A program made the position numbers and the translations under genes. A DNA stretch of 64,000 nt from Andalucia godoyi (taxonomy: Eukaryota; Discoba; Jakobea; Jakobida; Andaluciidae), in the NCBI GenBank assembly GCA_009859145.1, contig VRVR01000011.1:330026-394025 (forward strand). The letters run 5' to 3'. Every line of letters begins with the position of its first letter. Positions within the stretch are counted from its first letter, which is position 1. The notes beneath the pieces are model-generated. The model was not told where the DNA came from. It ran no database searches and saw only the letters and a program-made list of their open reading frames with translations. Below are positions 41,704-53,663 of the stretch, piece after piece.

Positions 41704-42165
41704 CTAGTGGTCGAGAGGGATTTCTCGGAGGTCTCGGAAGCGGTAGCACGCGAGCTCGCCGACGACGAATGCTACTGCGGATGCAGCGAAGAAGACGACC
41801 CACCAGATCCAGTTTACAGGCGGTGCGCCACTGATTGCGCACGCAAGGACAAAATGGACGAGAACAAGGGTGAGCGCATAGTCCCAGATCTTGGCGGTTG
41901 ATTTGACGACGGCGAACAGCAAGATGGGTTCGATGCATAGAAAAGCGATCAAGTACGACACAAACCCCACGAGCTGCGCAGATGATGAGACTCCAAATGT
42001 TGACGATGCATAGTCGAATGGCTCCCGGCCGCTGTACGACGCAATCTCTCCAAACGACGCACTCACAATGACTGTAATTGCGTAAAATGCTGTGTAAAAC
42101 AAAGTCAGAAACACAGCAAGAACGCGCACCACGACCCGCGTATCCGAGTCAGACACTTTAGACAT
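41704..42165 (-). CDS. SYS1-like Golgi membrane protein
   Basis: A 153-residue protein with four predicted membrane helices, from the ATG giving MSKVSDSDTR. The C-terminal family signature is visible: WWVVFF...GELACYRFRDLREIPLDH, matching the SYS1 pattern GEYLCMRTELKEIPL. IWDYALTLVLVHFVLAC precedes it. SYS1 sits in the Golgi and recruits the Arf-like GTPase ARFRP1/Arl3. TMEM244 is a related paralogue that cannot be excluded. The hAT element lies 107 bp past the stop codon. The frame upstream of the ATG is hydrophobic but comes from non-coding A/T-rich DNA. Confidence 0.8.
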   Translation of the reverse strand: MSKVSDSDTRVVVRVLAVFLTLFYTAFYAITVIVSASFGEIASYSGREPFDYASSTFGVSSSAQLVGFVSYLIAFLCIEPILLFAVVKSTAKIWDYALTLVLVHFVLACAISGAPPVNWIWWVVFFAASAVAFVVGELACYRFRDLREIPLDH

Positions 42166-42444
42166 TTTCTCTTCTTTTGTTCTCCAGTCGAATCCTCGCT
42201 TGTGCGGAGGACCCAAAAAGATATCTCTATATATAATAATAATAAAACAAAACAAAAAACAAGACCAGACCAAATAAACAGCAAAGAACCATTCGAGCTG
42301 GGAAAATCTTTTGGACCGTTTTCGAATTGATTTGGCCGTTTGATGCAGGGAAGTGAAGGGGTGATGCTAGACAAAAAATAATAATAAAATGGAAAATCGA
42401 AATGTTTTTTTAAAATTAAAACTTGTCGTACGAACTACGGATAC
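42166..42444. promoter_or_regulatory. Upstream region of SYS1 and 3' side of the PH-like gene
   Basis: Holds TATATAATAATAATAA close to the SYS1 start, possibly a core promoter element. No gene. Confidence 0.35.
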
Positions 42445-42906
42445 TCATGTGCAGTCTTCGAGAGTGGTGTCGGAGCAGTTGTCGACGTGTTCGGCGAGGA
42501 TGTCGAAAACTCTGCGGATGTTGAGCGGTGAGACAGAACACTTGATGATGGAGTGTTTGACGCTGATGTCGATGGACCATCGTTTTTGCAAGCGCGAACA
42601 GTCCCGCGGATACCATCGTAGATCCCACAAGGCAGACCCCCATATCCGCGCCTTCCCGCTCCAAAACGTCATTTTCCGAAGCACGACTTTGCGAATCGAT
42701 CTGTAGGGGATCGTCCGAGAGCCCCCCAATGGCATGTAGTATCCATGAACAATTATCTCACTTCCCGTCAGCGTGCATGTCGCATCCCGATACACGACAC
42801 TCGGACTGCTGCCGCCGCCACGCGGACTGCTGTGGCCGTGCTGATGACTGCCCGTCGCTAGAGAATCCTCACTCTCCATCATCTCGTCAACACTCTCTGC
42901 TTTCAT
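42445..42906 (-). CDS. Small PH-like domain protein
   Basis: A 153-residue protein from the ATG giving MKAESVDEMM; the frame extends 11 codons further without an ATG. The first 45 residues are low complexity (GSHQHGHSSPRGGGSS). The rest is beta-rich with a C-terminal helix (SPLNIRRVFDILAEHV), and the IPYRSIRKVVLRKM, GKARIWGSAL and DLRWYPRD stretches resemble small bacterial-type PH proteins. I cannot name the family further and see no catalytic residue. It might bind lipid or protein. Confidence 0.6.
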   Translation of the reverse strand: MKAESVDEMMESEDSLATGSHQHGHSSPRGGGSSPSVVYRDATCTLTGSEIIVHGYYMPLGGSRTIPYRSIRKVVLRKMTFWSGKARIWGSALWDLRWYPRDCSRLQKRWSIDISVKHSIIKCSVSPLNIRRVFDILAEHVDNCSDTTLEDCT

Positions 42907-43267
42907 CTTGAAAACACTCTTACTCTTGATCACAGACACTGGATTTTCTCTTTCCTCTTTTCTCTTATTTTCCGTCTTTCCCGGTCCGTTTTAATGCAGC
43001 CAGTACTTTTTTCTTTCTTTCCTGATTTCCATCTGCATCCATGCTCACGAATCCTTTTTTTTTAAGGGGGGAGAGGGTTGCGCAGCATCATGTGATGCAA
43101 CGAATGCCATTTTTTTTTCTTCTCTCTCTTCTCCCGCGCATTTCCGTCCTTTCATTTGCGAGCTGCCCGATTCTCAGGAAAGCAATGTGAAACAGCAATA
43201 CAGACAGGCAACGTAGCATCAGTCAAGGGCGGTTGAGAGGAAAAAGAAAGAGGAAGAGAAACGAGTC
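42907..43267. promoter_or_regulatory. Divergent promoter region, PH-like / DNAJC9-like
   Basis: T-rich tracts near the PH-like start and A/G-rich near the DNAJC9-like start. I see no gene. Confidence 0.4.
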
Positions 43268-44065
43268 ATGGCGGAGAATCGTCGGTCTTATTACAGCGTG
43301 TTGGGAGTGGAGCAGGACGCGAGTCCCGAGGTGATCCGCCGAGCGTTTCTGACTCTGAGTCGTCGTCTGCATCCAGACAAGCGCACAGCGCCGTCAGGCA
43401 AACAGCAGCAACATCAACGAGCAGCCGCAGGTGCAGCCGCAGGAGGAGAAGAAGGGGTGGAAGACGAAAGGGAAGAAGAAGGGGGAGAGACAGGAAGGGA
43501 GATGGCGTTGGTGAACGAGGCGTACGAGGTGCTTCGAGACGCAGATCGTCGTCGGATGTACGACTTGTACGGCAGCATGGACGGGAATGATCTGATTGGA
43601 ATGATGATGCAAAAGCAACAGCAGGAGGCGCGGCTGAGTGCGGCTGATGTGGCATCGTACATGAAGAAGCGGGAGGGGGCGGCGGGTGCGGATGGCGAGT
43701 ATGTGCTGAGTGCAGAGGAAGAGAAGGACGTCGAGGAGCACTTTGTCCCGTGCAAGGGCTCCATGGCTCGCTTGCGTCAGGTTGTCGTCGGACTGGAAAA
43801 ACACTCGCGAAAAGCATTCGAACGCGCCATCGCACAGAAGATTGCAATCGGGACGCTTCCGGACCTCGACACTTTCTGGTCCTCTGCAAAATACGTCAAC
43901 CGTCCATCTTCGACTCATTCCTCCTCCTTTTCGTCGTCGTCGTCACCATCATCATCAATCAGGAGCGATGCTGCTACTCAACAAGCTGCGCAGCAAGACA
44001 AGAACGTTCCTTATGAGGCCCCGCATGCGGGCCCAAAGCCGAAGAAACACAAGTTGCGCACCTAG
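43268..44065 (+). CDS. DnaJ-domain protein, DNAJC9-like
   Basis: A 265-residue J-domain protein: YYSVLGVEQDASPEVIRRAF, then the essential HPD (LHPDK), a Gln/Ala/Glu-rich insertion of about 45 residues, and VNEAYEVLRDADRRRMYDLYG to close the domain. The rest has EEHFVPCKGSMARLRQVVVGL and IAIGTLPDLDTFW, close to the DNAJC9 histone-chaperone pattern (YLDFKGDMDQIM, AGEVPSYNAF). It ends in a Ser/Lys-rich tail. J proteins stimulate Hsp70. The insertion inside the J domain between HPD and helix III is unusual. Its 3' end overlaps a weaker antisense ORF. Confidence 0.85.
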   Translation: MAENRRSYYSVLGVEQDASPEVIRRAFLTLSRRLHPDKRTAPSGKQQQHQRAAAGAAAGGEEGVEDEREEEGGETGREMALVNEAYEVLRDADRRRMYDLYGSMDGNDLIGMMMQKQQQEARLSAADVASYMKKREGAAGADGEYVLSAEEEKDVEEHFVPCKGSMARLRQVVVGLEKHSRKAFERAIAQKIAIGTLPDLDTFWSSAKYVNRPSSTHSSSFSSSSSPSSSIRSDAATQQAAQQDKNVPYEAPHAGPKPKKHKLRT

Positions 44066-44572
44066 GACGACCGCCCAGAGACGCCCATTCTTCTTCTTGT
44101 TATTCTCATTGCTGTTTCGGCCGGTCGTCGTATTTTGGGAATGAGAAGGAACCGCCCAGGGGGCCGTCGCTGTCGTAGAATTGAGTGAAGGAAGAGAGCG
44201 AGAGCGGGACAGAGTGTAACTGGAAGAAAAGAGCGAGTCAAGGAAGCGCGCAATGCGGCGAGAAGCATCCGAGTCTACCAGCCTCTTCTGCGTGCCGACT
44301 TTGCGGACAATGGACTGGAACTCTGGGCTGGCGCTCAGCTTCGTTCCAGCGCGCGATGCGAGATCCAGCATCCTGTGGCGCCACCCAGCCGTGCGATGGG
44401 CTCGATTGCGTATCGCAGATGCAAGGCGATGTACTGCTGCCTGCCCTGCGGTGAACATGTACCGCCGACGAGACTCGCGGTCCGTCGACAGCATCCTATC
44501 GGTCATTCCTCCTCTTCCTCCTTCGCCGCCGCTTCCTTCGTGGTCATCCTCTTCTGCATCCATCTCCGCCAT
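43955..44572 (-). CDS. Uncertain antisense ORF overlapping the DNAJC9-like 3' end
   Basis: A 205-codon frame from an ATG. The N-terminal 120 residues look protein-like: acidic start, then TAGQAAVHRLASAIRNRAHRTAGWRHRML and SPEFQSIVRKVGTQKRLVDSD. The C-terminal 37 codons overlap the DNAJC9-like gene on the opposite strand and read as a hydrophobic/basic tail. Either it is a real gene whose end is spliced or overlapping, or the tail is spurious. I do not recognise a family. Proceed with caution. Confidence 0.4.
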   Translation of the reverse strand: MAEMDAEEDDHEGSGGEGGRGGMTDRMLSTDRESRRRYMFTAGQAAVHRLASAIRNRAHRTAGWRHRMLDLASRAGTKLSASPEFQSIVRKVGTQKRLVDSDASRRIARFLDSLFSSSYTLSRSRSLPSLNSTTATAPWAVPSHSQNTTTGRNSNENNKKKNGRLWAVVLGAQLVFLRLWARMRGLIRNVLVLLRSLLSSSIAPD

Positions 44573-44775
44573 CTTTTCTCCCGTTACGACTTTCGCTCGC
44601 CCCAGCTTGATTTCCCCAGTTTTGCACCCTTTTCCAGCTTTTCTGCTCGGTTGCAATTTTCTCTCTCAATTTTTTTCCTCTTCTTTTTTTCGAATGCTGG
44701 AATCAAGCATCAAATCTCATTTCTGCATTTTTTTTTTTTACGGATGATCTTTCACGATTATGGGCATACAGCGGT

Positions 44776-46439
44776 TTATGAAATGTACATGTTTGTGATG
44801 CGGTGCAGGGCGGTGGTGTTGGCGCGGGCTTTTTTCATGCCGGTTGCAAAGTATCGCAGAACAGGGAGATATGCCGACTCGGGAGCACATCCAAAGGACT
44901 GCAACAGGAGGGTGATTTGTTGCGCATCACCCGGGACCTTGTACAACAGCGATGCCAGAACAATCCCTATTCACGAGTTTTCATCCCCCACTCAATCCCA
45001 GACATGTTAGACACTACCGATTTAAATGAAAGAAGCAATAAAACAGAAAAGAAAGAAAACGACATACATTTGTGCAAAAACACGTCGAGAACGAGACGCT
45101 CGGTGCGGAGGGAGAGAGAGTCGTTCATGAGGATGCTCCAAAGGCCGTCAAGGGCAAGGTGTGAATCGGGTGGGTCAGGACCCTGGAAGACGATCGCGTG
45201 GTTGTCCCAGTCGAGAACCATACAGAGGGCGGGGTCAAAAGGGAGCTGAAGCTCAGCGATATCTGACAGCCCGAGAAACGCAAATTCATACGACGGTCTA
45301 TACTGAGTGGCATAGTAGCACACGGATCGGCACGGCTCCGGGACCAGAAGCGATAGCCCGTGGACTACAGCACACACCTCGCTCTTGTTCTTTCCAGTCA
45401 CGACCACCTGATTGCCACACATTACCCACCACACAAGCCCTCGCACGCGGCGCACCTCGAGATTCTTCACGAGTCCACGGAACATCTGCCCGAGCGTTGT
45501 CTCGACCTCTACGCAACTCGTCGATGAGGACGACAACGAGGATACCGACAATGACGAGGATGGCAGCAGCAAATGGGACGGTGTGCTGAACAGGGGAAGT
45601 TGCGGCGAATAGACGGCCGAGGAGAGCGAAAATGCGCTTCGCAGCGACTCGCTGATGTATGTGAACTTGATGTGCATTTCTCTCCAGAAATCTGCGATCT
45701 GCAGAACCTCGTCGAGCGGTCGCGATGCTTTGGCAGGCCCATGGTACCTTTTTGCGGGGCTGTTTGTCGCCCCTGCAGTAGGAGGAGCAGGAGCAAGAGC
45801 AGGAGCAGTGTTCGAGGCTGCCGCCGGGGTGTAGAACGAAGAAGAAGAAGAAGACGACGAAGGCGGGGCAACAAGGAGACCGTCAAAGTTGCTTCGCGGA
45901 ATTTCAGGACATCGAGGCTTCCATTGCTGGTTGACAATCGAAGCAAACTCGTCGACAAGCCACTGCCATCGATGGACAAGCATCAGACAGTCTGGATCCA
46001 GCACGAGAAATGCAAATCGCTGCGCAAACCCGCGTGCGCTGTCGTCTCCAAGTCGAAACACATATGTCAGAATGTACCCCGAGTGTGAGTTTCCAAAGAT
46101 CACGGGTCCTTCGCCCTCCTGGTTGCCAATGTGCTCACCCGAAAACGCTCGCTGGCACATCGACTTTGACTGCGGCACATACTGCGGCTTGATTCGAGTT
46201 CCGCTCACAAACGGCCCCGTCTGAAATTCGAATTTCTCAAGGACTGAATCTTCCGAAAACAAACTCGATGAAGATGAACTTGTGATCACCGCCGTTGTGG
46301 ATGTCGTCGGTGTCGGTGTCGGTGTCGGTGTGGAAGTGGGTGTTGTGCTCGAATGGGACGATGGGTGTTGATACTGTGTACAAAAGATCACCGACGGTCC
46401 TTCCTTGTCGCAAAACTGCGCGAGCATAAGCGAACTCAT
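44776..46439 (-). CDS. FLCN: Folliculin homologue, two exons
   Basis: I join 46439-45068 and 44966-44776 (minus strand) to give 520 residues, intron 101 nt (AAAT|GTATGT...AATAG|GGATTG). Folliculin motifs appear in order: LAQFCDKEGPSVIFCTQ, EGPVIFGNSHSGYILTYVF, RLGDDSARGFAQRFAFLVLD and RGLVWWVMCGNQVVVTG. YEFAFLGLSD follows. The splice recreates a Trp (HKW) that matches the EEW of animal folliculin and restores the C-terminal LLQSFGCAPESAYLPVLRYFATGMKKA. Folliculin is the RagC GTPase-activating protein controlling nutrient signalling at lysosomes. The long Ser/Thr/Pro loop is expected. The start is the ATG beginning MSSLMLAQF. Reading past the intron gives a spurious tail. Confidence 0.9.
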
Positions 46440-47493
<1,054 letters not shown>

Positions 47494-49716
47494 ATGGAGC
47501 GGATGGACGCAGCGGACCAGCAGCATCGTCATCCTACGCTTTCCGTGCCTGTTGCAAAGCACGCATCGCCTTTGCTTTCCGAGGATTTCTCCACTGCCTT
47601 TCTGTCTGGCGGCGACGCAGGGGGATCGTTTTTGAGTGATGCAAATGGAAACAGCGGGTCTGGAAATATGGGGGGTTCAAGAATTCTTTCCATGGGTCTT
47701 GACATCAGCAAGATCCGGTCGTTTTCAGCGCCACCGTCGGCAGCTCTTGGGCCGGACAGCTCGGCCACGGGAATAGCAAATGTGCTTGGTGATGCGGATG
47801 ACGACGACGAGGACTTCCGGTGGGATCCCAACTATGCTGCGTACTATTATAAGGAACACAATCCGCGGCTGCCAAAACCTCTTGTCAATCCTGTGTTTAC
47901 GTTTTCCTCGAGTACGCTTGCGGGAATGCATGCTGCAGGCGGTGCGCAGACTTCAGATCAGAATGCCGGATCAGGACTCGACTCGTACCTTGCGTCGCGG
48001 TATGCCGCACAGGTATCTGCGTCGGCCGGAACAACCGGGTCTTCTTCTCTAGGTCCCTCTGCTGATGCTGGCGGAATGGGTCCCGGCTCTTCGATTTCCG
48101 GTGTCCCATCCTCGTCTTCGTCGCTGTCTGCTGGATCTGGATTGTCAACGTCTATGCACCAGCATCAGCACCAGCAGCAGTACCAACATCACCAACATCA
48201 GCAGCAGTACCAGCAGCAGCAGCAGCATCACCCGCAGCAACAGTCCTCTGGGCCGGTTGCGGTTCCGTCTGCACATGCCCCCGTTGCACACGTGCTCGTG
48301 CAATCACACGGTTCGCTCGCAGAGAACTTATCGCGCAAGGCCTCGCTTGTGGATATGATTCAGTCGGATTTCCCTCGCACGCCATCGCCCATGGTCCCCG
48401 GGGGTGTTCAGGGTGTGGTGGTTCCTCCGCGGCAAACGTCCCCTGCAAGCAACGGACAGTTGCGGCCGACGACGTCACCTGTTCATCAGTTGCCGCAATC
48501 GCAGCAGCAGCAGCTGCCACAGACACAGGCGCATCACGCACAGGCGCAACACCAGCAGCAGCAACACATTCCTCATGTTATTACAACTGGATATCATCCG
48601 CAGCAGCATCCACAACATCAGGCCCAACTGTATCCGCCGATGCAGCAACAGTTTCCTGCCTATCCGGGTGCGCAGAGCCATCAGACAGGTGGCGCGTATC
48701 CGTATGCTCAGCCTGGTATCATTGCATCTTCCACTGTGCAGCAACAGCAGCAGCAGCAGCAGTGGATGGTTGGACCTCGAGGTGCTTCTGTTCCTAATGC
48801 ACAAGGCTATCCATATCCCCAAGGATATTCAAAGTTCCCCCAATATCAATATCCACACGGAATGCCTCCTCCGATGCCTCAGCAGAACCACCAGCAAACG
48901 CATCAGCAACCCTCGCACCGTGCATATCACCATACGCCGTATCCTTCGCATCAGCAGCCCCAGTCTCCGCAATCTCATCTCCAACAAGTGCAACATGCTC
49001 AACATTCGCAGTACGATTCGCAGAGCACCGATGCAATGAGTATGGCAACAGCGGGTCTTAATGGAATGTCGTTGAACGGCCGAGGACCATCGGCGCGAGT
49101 GGGATCGAAGTATGCAGATATGCAACAACAACAGCATCACCAACACCACCCCCATCACCAGCAGCAGCAGATGGAGACTTTCGGATCCGGCTCTTCTGGA
49201 TCGATTCCAGGGCTTGGTGCTCCGGTTCCACACATGTCTGCTGTCTACAATGGACAAGGGTATCCGCTGCAATCTTCCGATCCGCATCAGCATGCTGCCC
49301 ATCCCCAACATGGTAGCCAGATTTCTCAGCACCTTCCTGCACAGCACCTTCCTTCAGTTGGAATGCACTCACAATCAGCTGGGCAGGCTGCTGCGAGCCA
49401 CTCCGCATCCGTTCCGCGCGTTCCATCGCCCGGAGACGGCAGCATGAGCAGCGGCAACAGCTCAGGAATGCAAGTTGGTGGCTCTCACGTCCGCGCGGAT
49501 TCCAACAGCCAACACCACCATGGCGGTGCTGCCCTCGGAAATGGAAGCGGAAACAGTCATTCGCATGGACATCACGGCCACTCGAATGGACACAGCCATA
49601 GCTCCAGCCACAGTCATAGTAATAGTCAAGGCCAAGGCCAAGGTCACGGCCACGGCCACAATCACGGTCATGGTCATGGTCATGGTCATGGAAGCGGCAA
49701 CAACAGCCACAGCAAT

Positions 49717-49751
<35 letters not shown>

Positions 49752-50895
49752 TGGTACTGGAAATGGATCAAGCGGAGGAAACAATAATTCTGCCAACAGT
49801 GCCGGAAACAGTGCTTCCCGTTCTTCCGTGCTGGAAGATTTCCGACATGCCCGCAAGCGCAACTATGAACTTTCCGACATTGTTGGGCATGTTGTTGAGT
49901 TTTCTCGGGACCAGCACGGTTCCCGATTTATTCAGCAAAAACTGGAAACTGCGACCCCCGCTGAGAAAGAGAAGGTGTTCAAGGAAATTTTGCCGTCTGC
50001 ACGCATCTTAATGACGGATGTTTTTGGAAATTACGTCATTCAGAAGCTTCTCGAGTATGGGTTGCCGGAACATCGCCATTCGCTCTTCGAGACGCTTCGC
50101 GGACACATTTTGGAGCTAACGCTTCAGATGTACGGCTGCCGAGTTGTGCAGAAGGCCCTGGAGTGCGTTGACGAACCAGGTCACCAGTCGATTCTTGCCG
50201 AGCTGCGAGGACCGGGGGTCATTGCGCGATGTGTCAAGGACCAGAATGGCAACCATGTCATTCAGAAATGCATTGAGCGCGTCAATCACCCGCTGACACA
50301 GTGCATAGTGGATTCCTTCCATGGACATGTGGTTGCTTTTTCTCGCCACGCATATGGCTGCCGAGTCGTGCAGCGCATCTTGGAGCACGGAAGCCCACAA
50401 CAACGGGCTGGCTTGTTGAGTGAGGTGATACCCGCTGCAATGCATTTAGCTCAGGACCAGTACGGCAATTACGTCGTTCAGCATGTTTTGGAACATGGCT
50501 CTCAAGAAGAGCGATCCGCGATCGTTGTTCGCATCGTGCTTCCAGAATGCTTCTTGGGTTGTGCGACACACAAATTTGCCTCCAATGTGGTAGAAAAATG
50601 TTATGCACACGGTTCTCCAAGCGATCGCAGCCATATGCTGGATGTTATTCTCGAGCACCGCCGTGTTCAACTCTCCGACGATGCTCCGCAGAACACAATC
50701 ATGGCCAGCGGAATTTTGTTTGCCATGATGAAGGATCAGTTTGCCAACTATGTTGTGCAGAAGATGCTGGATGCCAGCACGGATCATGAACAAGGCCGCC
50801 TTGTAGATGCCATGCGTCCCTTGCTGACTACTCTACGCAAATTCCCTTACGCCAAGCACATTATTTCGCGTTTGGAAAAACTGGGTAAGATCTAG
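47494..50895 (+). CDS. Pumilio/PUF RNA-binding protein
   Basis: A 1133-residue single-exon protein. The first 770 residues are low complexity, rich in Gln, His, Ser and Asn (poly-Gln blocks and a long [16 protein letters not shown] stretch), with no further domain. The Pumilio homology domain spans about 777-1133. Its eight repeats carry the base-reading triplets in the usual order: SRFIQ, NYVIQ, CRVVQ, NHVIQ, CRVVQ, NYVVQ, SNVVE, NYVVQ. That code predicts binding to the classic UGUANAUA element in mRNA 3' ends, with repression or decay of the target. The start is the first ATG of the frame. The head of the gene lies beside the assembly gap. Confidence 0.95.
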
Positions 50896-51565
50896 TCGCT
50901 GTCGATGACCTAACTCCTCGTGGGTTCTCTGCTCTCTTCGCTGGTGGCTTTTCTATTTTTGTATCCTTTTCCTTTTGTGTCTTATGTTTCGTGTTTTTTC
51001 TTTTTCTGTATGTTTTCGGATTCTGTTCTCTCTGCGTTCCCCGTTTGTTTTATACCATTATGTACCGTTCAGTTACAGATTCTTCTTTTTTTATGTGTGT
51101 CATTCTGCAATTCAAAAAACCCGCAAAAAAAACATAGCAAGTAAATAAATAATGAAAATCATCTTAGGTGAATTACCTTTGTGTGGAGCCAAAATTTGGA
51201 CGTACAGTATGCTACCCGTATCCCATATTCCTGCTTTTTGTCGGTTGTTACTGGCGTGCTTTGCGTCGTCACGCATCATTTTCGCTTTTCCCACCACACA
51301 GCGCATCACATCAGACAACCCTCGTTGGCGCCGAGACCACTAGAGAGAGAGAGAGGGTTGGCCGGCATGTCGTTTTTCGTCATTTTTTAATTTTATTTCT
51401 GTTCGTTCAAACAAATCGATCACGCACAACACTCACACACACACACACACACACACACCCTCTTACGAAACAGACGCAAGATACAGGAGACAAACAGGAT
51501 GAAAGGAAAACGCCGGGGGGGGGGGGGGGAGGGGAGGAACCGAAGGGAATCCAACCTTCTCTCCC
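50896..51565. other. 3' intergenic region with (CA)n and poly-G
   Basis: Between convergent Pumilio and UGPase genes. A T-rich 3' UTR-like part is followed by a short (CA)n at about 51432-51459. A run of about 17 G lies near 51513-51529. No gene supported. Confidence 0.55.
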
Positions 51566-53107
51566 TCAGTGTTCGAGAATACGCAGCGTTCCAGTGACGA
51601 TCTTGTTGTCGAGAATGGCACCGTCCGGAATATCGAGATGCTCGCCATCGTTGGCAATGATGATGACAGTCCCTCGCAAGACCACATTCTTTCCAAAAAT
51701 GACGTCTCCCGACACAGTGAGCGACTCGAGTTCGATCATGTCCGGGATGCTCTTGAATCGCGACAGATACTGGTCGACCTTTCTAAAGTAGTGACCAAGA
51801 CGGATCAGCGGCACAGTCGGGGCACCCATTTTCGAGATGCGTTCAGGGTTAAGAACCAGCGATCCCTTTTCGATCCTATACAAGTTACTCTGTACCACAA
51901 GCAAATCTGCAGTCGACTTGACTGGCAAGAACCGCGAGCGGGGGACGGAGATTCCAATTGATTTCGTGCCGAACGACCGAATAGCAGCGCCGGATGCTTG
52001 CTCGAGCTGAATCACCGCAGTGCCGTTCGCAAGTGCCTTGGGGTTCACGATGATGTCCATTTCGAGCGAGCCGGACTTGATTGCCTCGCCCATCGCCTGC
52101 AATGAAATCCACAAGTTGTTCGTGTTGAACACTCTAAACTTTGTAATGGACTTGAACTCGTCCACGTACTGCGACGGCACCTGCGCGATTTCCAGGAGCC
52201 TGATAGACCCGTCAGTCTTGGACGTGACAAGGGTGCCTCCCTTCACATCGGCTCTCGTCTTTGGCGTGACTTCCATGCAAAATGATGCGCCAGTTTTCAC
52301 AATGTGCGACATGATGCGAGCATCCACGGTAGCGCCCAAGTTGTCCGAGTTCGAGATGAAGAGATGCGTCTTTCCAGCATGCAAAAGTTCCTTGAAAAGA
52401 TCCGAATTATAAAACGAGTCGTAGACATCGCCATGACCAGGGGGATACCACTTGTCCTTTTCGTCTTCCTGCTCCTTGCCCGCAGGAACCGACGTGTACC
52501 ATCGAAGCGAGGCAGGCTGCAGCGTGTCCTTCATGATTCTCGGGACGGCCTTTTGTTCAAACGTGCGGATATCCACGCGTCCCGAGTACCGATTCACGAT
52601 CTTGAGCGTTGCCTCGTGTGTGGAGAACGAGTCCATCAGCACGAGCGGGATTGACACACCGTACTGCTGGTTCAGCGACTCGATTTGGCGCACGATGAGG
52701 TCCAAAAACGTCATGTTTCTCGCCACCTCAATCGTCGACTTTGGACCTGAGCAGCCCATCGTGGTCCCAAGGCCTCCGTTCAGTTTCAGCACCACAAGAC
52801 GTGACAAGAGAGCCTCGGTTTCCTGACGAGACGGTGCATTTTCAAGAACTTCATAGTCCATAAGACGCGGATCCTGGCCAGGTACAAGCGGATCAATCGA
52901 GTCCCATTCGATGGTATCGTTTTTCTGCGAAATAAACTTCTCAAACAGCTTCTGGTAGCTCTGCAGGTCCTTTTCCGCCTTTTTCCGCTCTGAAGCAGGC
53001 ACAGTCTCCAGCAATTCCTCGCACAGATGCTCGAAAATGCCCATTGGAGTCCGTGTGTACGACGAAAGATCAACTTCCGACATGGCTCGGATAGGCGCGC
53101 GCTCCAT
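51566..53107 (-). CDS. UGP: UTP-glucose-1-phosphate uridylyltransferase
   Basis: A 513-residue UGPase from the ATG giving MERAPIRAM; an internal ATG (MSEVDLSSY) is a plausible alternative. Hallmarks: LVVLKLNGGLGTTMGCSGPKS (nucleotide loop), PLVLMDSFSTHEAT, KWYPPGHGDVYDS, LFISNSDNLGATVD and TNNLWISLQAM. The C-terminal left-handed beta helix (LTVSGDVIFGKNVVLRGTVII) is also present. It makes UDP-glucose for glycogen, cell wall and glycoprotein synthesis. The length matches the eukaryotic enzyme. The frame upstream of the ATG is a hydrophobic run from A/T-rich DNA and is not used. Confidence 0.95.
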   Translation of the reverse strand: MERAPIRAMSEVDLSSYTRTPMGIFEHLCEELLETVPASERKKAEKDLQSYQKLFEKFISQKNDTIEWDSIDPLVPGQDPRLMDYEVLENAPSRQETEALLSRLVVLKLNGGLGTTMGCSGPKSTIEVARNMTFLDLIVRQIESLNQQYGVSIPLVLMDSFSTHEATLKIVNRYSGRVDIRTFEQKAVPRIMKDTLQPASLRWYTSVPAGKEQEDEKDKWYPPGHGDVYDSFYNSDLFKELLHAGKTHLFISNSDNLGATVDARIMSHIVKTGASFCMEVTPKTRADVKGGTLVTSKTDGSIRLLEIAQVPSQYVDEFKSITKFRVFNTNNLWISLQAMGEAIKSGSLEMDIIVNPKALANGTAVIQLEQASGAAIRSFGTKSIGISVPRSRFLPVKSTADLLVVQSNLYRIEKGSLVLNPERISKMGAPTVPLIRLGHYFRKVDQYLSRFKSIPDMIELESLTVSGDVIFGKNVVLRGTVIIIANDGEHLDIPDGAILDNKIVTGTLRILEH

Positions 53108-53496
53108 TCTCAGCAGTCGTAGGCAGTCAGAGGACAACGGACGATGAAGACAATCTACACTGCGTATGCACTTCCAAAAAATAGAAATAAAGAACAATAA
53201 AGAAGAAGAAGAGTTATCATAAGAAACATAATAACTGCAAAAATCACAAAGGACTTGCACGACGGACGAGGGACTTGAACAGGCAAAAACTTGAAGCTAG
53301 CTACGGTCGTTAGGCGCGCCGCTGTCCCGTCTTGCACGTTTCCCAACGATTCATTGATCAAAAATATTTTTATAACAATAAAAATGATGGCCAGCAAGAC
53401 GAGAGCTTTCTTCTGAACGCAACAAGATGCACTGAGCACAGTGTTTTTCTTCTTAACCATTGCATGTACTTGGATAGATAATTTGGATATTTTTGG

Positions 53497-53583
<87 letters not shown>

Positions 53584-53663
53584 AGAATAGTTTCGTTGTT
53601 TTTACAATCAATATTGGTATTGGTGTTGCTTATTTATAGTTGAACATACATCATAATAGCAGC
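53108..53663. promoter_or_regulatory. Divergent promoter region with a long (GA)n tract, UGPase / PKD2
   Basis: A pure (GA)n microsatellite lies at about 53502-53578, roughly 85 bp before the PKD2 start. Upstream AT-rich sequence precedes it. No gene seen. Confidence 0.5.

Noticed and set aside
44967-45067. Continuous C-terminus of folliculin ending soon after FLHK
   Set aside because: That reading enters an intron; splicing restores the conserved C-terminus.
51513-51529. Poly-G run as a designed or regulatory G-quadruplex
   Set aside because: A single homopolymer in a 3' intergenic region; could be a sequencing artefact, and no other support.
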